The notes beneath the pieces are model-generated. The model was given only the letters and a program-made list of their open reading frames with translations. It did no database searches and was not told where the DNA came from. This document shows, piece after piece, positions 59,572-64,000 of a stretch of DNA of 64,000 nucleotides. Numbering within the stretch: position 1 is the stretch's first letter; each line of letters opens with the position of its first letter. This DNA is from Cadophora sp. MPI-SDFR-AT-0126 (Eukaryota > Ascomycota > Leotiomycetes > Helotiales > Ploettnerulaceae), in contig JAGMVK010000005.1 of assembly GCA_020747065.1 (NCBI GenBank), forward strand, positions 496,001-560,000, in the 5' to 3' direction. The position numbers were made by a program, and so were the translations under genes.

Positions 59572-60678
59572 ATGCCTCCTCGTAAGTAGCAAAATCCTCT
59601 TCCTTGATATTCGCAATATCTCTGCAGTGGGAGTTGTGCGATGATGACCGGCATGGTTTGAATAGCTTCATTCTTTGGCATGAGCTCACCCAGAACTCGC
59701 GCAGAAATCACCGACGACGAAGCCTCCGATGTAAGCAGCGACTTCGAAGCCCCAGCTCCTGCTGCGTCAGCTCCAAAGGCGAAGCAAGAGAAAGATAAGC
59801 AAGAAAAGAAAAGCAAATCGAAAACACCCGTTGAAGAGCCCGAGGCTTTAAAGGTCGAATCCGACCATAATCAGGATGAGGACGACGATGAGGAATTGCC
59901 TGAGGATGAATACGTCGTGGAGAAGATAACGAATCACATCGTCGATGAAGATGTGCGTGTCTGATGGTGAGAACGCTAGCATGTACACTGACTAGGTCAC
60001 AGACTGGAGAGATCAAGTACGAAGTTAAATGGGAGGGCTTCGAGAAGAAATCGGACAGGACTTGGGAGCCAGAGGAGAATCTGTAAGAGAACATCTCTTT
60101 CTTGAATTGGTTTAGAGTAGGTGACTAATCCGTATCTTAGTGAGACTGCAGCGGTAATCCTTAGCGAATATCTTGAGTCAGTTGGAGGCAAAGAGTTGAT
60201 TCTGTCGGCTTGGGAAGAGAAGAAGGCCGAGGCGGCTTCGGGGAAGAAGAGTAAAAAGCGTGGAAGAGCAAGCACAGGCACGCCTGTGGAGAATGGAGCC
60301 AAGAGAGGCCGCAAGTCAAAGAGCCACCCTTCCTCGACCACTCCACCATCCAGTGTAGCCGCCGCTGATTTCAAACCACCAACTGGAAGTTGGGAGGACG
60401 CCGTGGTTGCTATCGATGCATGCGAAGGTAACGAGGGAAGCGTTGTAGTTTACTTGACATGGAAGGGTGGACACAAGACCCAACATCCTTTGGCTCAAGT
60501 CTACAAGCGATGCCCGCAAAAGGTAAACAACCCCACAGTTCTTAAATGCGCACTTCGCTCACTCAAAAACAGATGCTTCACTTTTACGAGAGCCACTTGT
60601 TTGTCCCTCTTGACTCCCCACGTGAAATCTGGCTAACAATCAAACAGGGTCTTCAAGAGAAATGAGGATATCGCCTAG
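59572..60678 (+). CDS. HP1: Heterochromatin protein 1 (chromodomain plus chromoshadow domain)
   Basis: Six exons: 59572-59581, 59705-59952, 60003-60082, 60141-60522, 60573-60598, 60648-60678; 258 residues. The acidic, Lys-rich N-terminus leads to the chromodomain at about 72-113: EYVVEKITNHIVDED joins TGEIKYEVKWEGFEKKSDRT across an intron, ending WEPEENL. The methyl-lysine cage residues Y73, W96 and F99 are present. A basic hinge (KKSKKRGRAS, KRGRKSKSH) precedes the chromoshadow domain at 196-258: SWEDAVVAIDACEGNEGSVV, then HPLAQVYKRCPQK|MLHFYESHL|VFKRNEDIA, which needs two small exons of 26 and 31 nt. HP1 (HepA, HPO) binds H3K9me and dimerises through the shadow domain. The 10-nt first exon (ATGCCTCCTC) is my choice; ATG 59680 is an in-frame alternative. 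Confidence 0.92.
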
Positions 60679-61404
60679 ACAAGTCAAGCTCTAGAAGCCG
60701 CCCCAAACGCTGCCATGGCCAAAAATGTTACTCTGAATGGCCGATGTTCTCAAATTGCAATCAATGCTCTCCCCGATGCTGCCGCCATACATAATCCCTC
60801 CGGCCCATCGAATAATATGCCTGCTTGCTTGCGTCTTGCACTTTTCGTCTTTTGGTTCGATTCCGCTCCACCTCTCACGAGGAAAACGTATCTTGTTTTC
60901 TTGTCGTTTTTCTTTCCTTTGGCTTTGGCGTTGAAAGGACGGTCTTCTCTGGATGTGCCTGCGCTGCGGGTAGAGCGATGGATGAGACGAGATGAGATGA
61001 TATTTATTGCACGCCTGTAGTGTATTTATGAGGCAAGGAACAATAAATGCAATGAACAGAAGAGACTGAACACTTACTTCTGTCTTAAGCCGATCTCTGC
61101 TTCTCTATGACCGAATGGTCAAAGAAACGTCATTTTGTCGGCAAATGAGCTATCATTCGGAACATATTCTAGTTCCGCATATCCTGACTTGCAAATTGAA
61201 TCAGGTAAGTTATGTTCATCATCGCACATTACAGGCAAGTGAGTAACTATCAGCCTAGTCAAAATGTCTCACTTTTTGGTCCACTTCGCATGCGTCACAG
61301 CCCACTCTTGGCAGCTGTTCAGCTCAACCTGGAAACACGAGGTTACATCAAGTCATTCCCATCGTGAAGGGTCTCAGTGCACCGCAACACAATTTCCTCG
61401 GGAA
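60679..61404. other. Intergenic region and possible extended N-terminus of the CxxC-module gene
   Basis: This region separates two plus-strand genes. Frames at 60715-61020 are unsupported. From 61264 the downstream frame is open with an ATG (MSHFLVHFACVTAHSW), but that segment does not resemble the rest of the protein and is more likely leader or 5'-UTR. Confidence 0.45.
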
Positions 61405-63741
61405 ATGGATCATAGAGTGCCTCCTCAACTTCCACCAAGAAGTGGAAGTGAAAACACCAAAGTACCTAGACCTGCTCCGCCGCTTCCACCGAGGCAAGGC
61501 CTATCCTTCAGTACAGGCTCTACAACTTCTGGTCGAGATGCTCCCTACATTGTAGACCATTATAGGCAGCCTACGGTTGCCGATGAACGTCCATCAGACT
61601 CAGATGCTCTCGAGGATGTCATAAAGGACTTTAGGAGGCTTCAGACTACGCCCACAGCTAATGTCAACAGTCCAGAAGCTCCATCTCTGTTTTCCCACAG
61701 TCCGTATGATACTTCGACTCGGCCATACACACAGCAAAAGACCACCCCATCCGGCACATATCCTCAGATTCCGCTCAACAGTTCGAATCCGCCTGGTTTC
61801 CGTGCTCCAAATACATCACATACAGATAGTTCAAAAGGCCCTCATGAAGCACCACACGACGCCAGAAGCACATTTAACAGACCCAGTTCCTCGCCTGGCA
61901 CCAAGTATAACTCCCCTTTGCCAATAGAAAACACAATTCCAATCTCGGACCTCGTCACAAGTCGTCCCTACACCTCACGCTCCTTTCTTCGCGAATGCCC
62001 CGAGCGAGATTCTGTCAAATTTCCAGCCCTATGGTATTATCCAGTCCACGCCAAAGCGTTCACTGTATGCTCACACTGCTACAACACTATCAGAGGTGTG
62101 GTTGAATCAGAATGTGGCATATCATTCGAGTCGTTCACAAGTACCAAGCACCAAACGCTACATTGCATGTTCGGACGACCACATCCGAGAGCTCTGTTTA
62201 AGACAAATAATTTTGGAGCTCTGAGAACATTCATGGCTTCTAGAGCAGCACTGAGAGTAAGTGCATGCCATGGCATGGAAGGAGTAAACGCCAACTCGAA
62301 CACGACATGGTTCAGACCTAAGCATGGTGATATCCAGGGCATGGTCAGCTGCGAGGCTTGCTTTGAGGATTACATCGCGCATACGTCTTTTTCCTCCCGT
62401 TTCGAGAAGAGCGCGCCTCAACCAGCGGGTCAGATATGGGCATGTGATATTGCGGTTCCTCATATCCGTCGCACCTTGGAAGCATACTCGGATGGCAGTC
62501 GTGATGACTGGCGAGCATTTGTTGCTGCAGCAAAACATAGATTGACAGTCCCAGCTTGTGAGCCATATAAAGAGAGAACCGTCCAGTCGACGAGATGGTT
62601 TCGCTCAAGAGAGAGCTTGCCCGGTTGCTTTATTTGCGAGGCCTGCTATTTGGACGGGATAGTCACGACTTGCGTTGAAGGTCACTTCACATCAGCCCCG
62701 TTGAGTAGTGGTGAACTTCAACACAAAAAGAATTTGACTTGTACACTTGGCTACCTCCCCATGGCCATCGCCCTCCAAGAAGCGATCTTCTCGAAAAATT
62801 TCAAGCTATGGCATGAAGCAGCCAGAATCTTCATGAACGAGGATCTCTGTGATGGAAAAGCCCGAAAAGGCAAATCCTACATTTTGGTTCCCAAAGATGA
62901 CAAAGGCACCGTTGACTTCAACATGTGCCGCAGCTGTTATGTTTGCTACATCAATGTCTTCGGATTCGGTCAATACTTCAAGCAGGTCGATATGAACAAT
63001 CACGCCCCAGCCCCATTTGGCAATGGCTACCTCGAATGGGCCTGCGATTTCCACCCCTCGCGTCACGGATTCACCAAATACTTAGACGCGCTTTCCGAAG
63101 CCATTTCAGTGGGGGACTTCGGTATTCTCGGAGACTTCATAGTCCGCTACCAAGGCGTAACGCAGCCCTGTCCTCGCTCGACGTTCGTAACAGGACGACG
63201 ATGGTACGGCAATGCAGACTTCTCTGCGTGTCCAGATTGCTTCGAGGAGACCATTCAAGGTACGGCGCTAGAATCCATGATCGTGGTCCGTAACCAGATC
63301 CAGCAAGCTGAAAATTCTTGCGACATTTACTCGCCACGCATGAGAGCTTTGTGGAGAGAAGCCTGCGAGAAGAACGACTATGCTGGATTTGTCGAAATGG
63401 TGCGCCATCGCGCTAGTGTGTATTGGCAGACTGTGCCGGTCATGAACCGTCTTTTATCGCAGCAGAGAATCAGCCTCATGCAGCAGCAGACTCTGAATGG
63501 GTCGTCCATGCTTTACCAGCGTTTGGATATGACGGCTTCTGCGTCATCATACATCAATTATACTGGTATCTCGCAGCCGACCTACACTTATGGTGCGGCT
63601 GATGTTGGTTACGGGTATGCCTCAACTTATGGTGTTGAGGCTGCGAGGTTGGGGCAACAGGCAAATAATCTGGTTCGGAGTAGTGGATCTGCTGCTTCAC
63701 AGGTGGCTTATTTGGAAGCTCTGTGGGAGGCAATTGAGTAG
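61405..63741 (+). CDS. Protein with five regularly spaced CxxC modules, function unknown
   Basis: Single exon; 778 residues from ATG 61405 (MDHRVPPQLPPRSG), or 825 from ATG 61264. The first 200 residues are Pro/Ser/Thr-rich and disordered. The rest carries five CxxC sites: CSHC 62068, CEAC 62350, CEAC 62635, CRSC 62926 and CPDC 63229. They are spaced 94, 95, 97 and 101 codons. Most are preceded by an aromatic Trp-Phe/Tyr pair (TTWFRPKHG, STRWFRSRE, GRRWYGNAD) and followed by Y/F and an acidic helix. Further single Cys residues (SACHG, PACEP, QPCPR; WACDI, LTCTL, WACDF) recur at matching positions, so each module may be a zinc-binding unit. The C-terminus is Tyr/Gly/Ser-rich. I know related fungal hypothetical proteins of this look but no function. 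Confidence 0.8.
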   Translation: MDHRVPPQLPPRSGSENTKVPRPAPPLPPRQGLSFSTGSTTSGRDAPYIVDHYRQPTVADERPSDSDALEDVIKDFRRLQTTPTANVNSPEAPSLFSHSPYDTSTRPYTQQKTTPSGTYPQIPLNSSNPPGFRAPNTSHTDSSKGPHEAPHDARSTFNRPSSSPGTKYNSPLPIENTIPISDLVTSRPYTSRSFLRECPERDSVKFPALWYYPVHAKAFTVCSHCYNTIRGVVESECGISFESFTSTKHQTLHCMFGRPHPRALFKTNNFGALRTFMASRAALRVSACHGMEGVNANSNTTWFRPKHGDIQGMVSCEACFEDYIAHTSFSSRFEKSAPQPAGQIWACDIAVPHIRRTLEAYSDGSRDDWRAFVAAAKHRLTVPACEPYKERTVQSTRWFRSRESLPGCFICEACYLDGIVTTCVEGHFTSAPLSSGELQHKKNLTCTLGYLPMAIALQEAIFSKNFKLWHEAARIFMNEDLCDGKARKGKSYILVPKDDKGTVDFNMCRSCYVCYINVFGFGQYFKQVDMNNHAPAPFGNGYLEWACDFHPSRHGFTKYLDALSEAISVGDFGILGDFIVRYQGVTQPCPRSTFVTGRRWYGNADFSACPDCFEETIQGTALESMIVVRNQIQQAENSCDIYSPRMRALWREACEKNDYAGFVEMVRHRASVYWQTVPVMNRLLSQQRISLMQQQTLNGSSMLYQRLDMTASASSYINYTGISQPTYTYGAADVGYGYASTYGVEAARLGQQANNLVRSSGSAASQVAYLEALWEAIE

Positions 63742-64000
63742 GCTTGAATTTGGCCCAAATGTCACCTCTCCGCTATATACTCGTCACAGACAACATACTG
63801 TGTAAGGAATCCTAGTTGGAAATAACTCATAATGATAAGAGAACTTGTTATATGAACTGAAGACTGAGTAGCTCGGATAAACTCGCAACGCTGTCAGCTG
63901 CGGGACGTCGTCAGCGTCAGCTTGTCCACCAACCAGCACAGAGACTCTGCTGTGCCGCCTCATCACTTCAATGCTGACAGTCGCAGCATACCTTTTCCGT
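63742..64000. other. 3' flank at window edge
   Basis: This 259-bp end piece holds the 3' region of the CxxC-module gene. The only open frame is short and on the minus strand. Nothing further was seen. Confidence 0.5.

Noticed and set aside
60850..60865. GGTTCGATTCC, a tRNA B-box-like string
   Set aside because: No matching A box, anticodon arm or acceptor stem could be folded around it.
61264..61404. 47-residue N-terminal extension of the CxxC-module protein
   Set aside because: The segment is unlike the Pro-rich start that follows, and ATG 61405 begins a more natural N-terminus. It remains possible, so it is noted in the feature.

Overview
This window is nuclear DNA of a filamentous ascomycete (Pezizomycotina; my guess is Leotiomycetes, from general family resemblance only). 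The evidence is short spliceosomal introns with GTRNGT donors and YAG acceptors, fungal-only families (HET, 2EXR, AcuK-type Zn2Cys6, DHA1 and LAC12-like MFS transporters), single-gene transcription units and wide intergenic spaces. I found no operons, rRNA, CRISPR arrays or supportable tRNAs. Gene models were built by hand from splice phase and family landmarks, so each exon junction is an inference.

Layout. 1-1771 (-): AcuK/Ert1-like gluconeogenesis regulator, cut by the window edge. 5722-8298 (-): DHA1-type MFS exporter, six exons with one 514-bp intron. 9773-12177 (+): HET-domain protein. 13543-15096 (-): saccharopine-dehydrogenase-like protein with a degenerate Rossmann loop. 16545-20579 (-): Hul4-type HECT ubiquitin ligase. 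21229-22978 (+): Rei1-type ribosome biogenesis zinc-finger protein. 23644-25607 (+): fungal zinc-finger protein of unknown function. 27846-31290 (+): large protein I do not recognise. 32286-34255 (-): LAC12-like sugar permease. 38719-40580 (+): chaperonin subunit CCT5. 42119-43992 (+): CCCH-2EXR fusion. 44902-46734 (-): alpha/beta hydrolase with a mitochondrial-type leader. 49936-51795 (+): GT32-like type II Golgi glycosyltransferase. 52936-53801 (-): histidine phosphatase. 55651-57265 (-): FAD monooxygenase. 58358-59091 (-): small gene or remnant. 59572-60678 (+): HP1 heterochromatin protein. 61405-63741 (+): protein with five evenly spaced CxxC modules.

The genes do not form a visible pathway or secondary-metabolite cluster. 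They mix deeply conserved housekeeping functions (CCT5, Rei1, Hul4, HP1, AcuK) with accessory fungal genes (HET, MFS, FAD monooxygenase, orphans). No clear new multi-gene system is visible. The most unusual items are single proteins and small elements: the five-module CxxC protein, the CCCH-2EXR fusion, the reductase-like protein that lost its dinucleotide-binding glycines, the 1071-residue orphan, a 169-bp element with 28-bp perfect inverted ends at 47440-47608, and micro-exons of 10-18 nt in three housekeeping genes.
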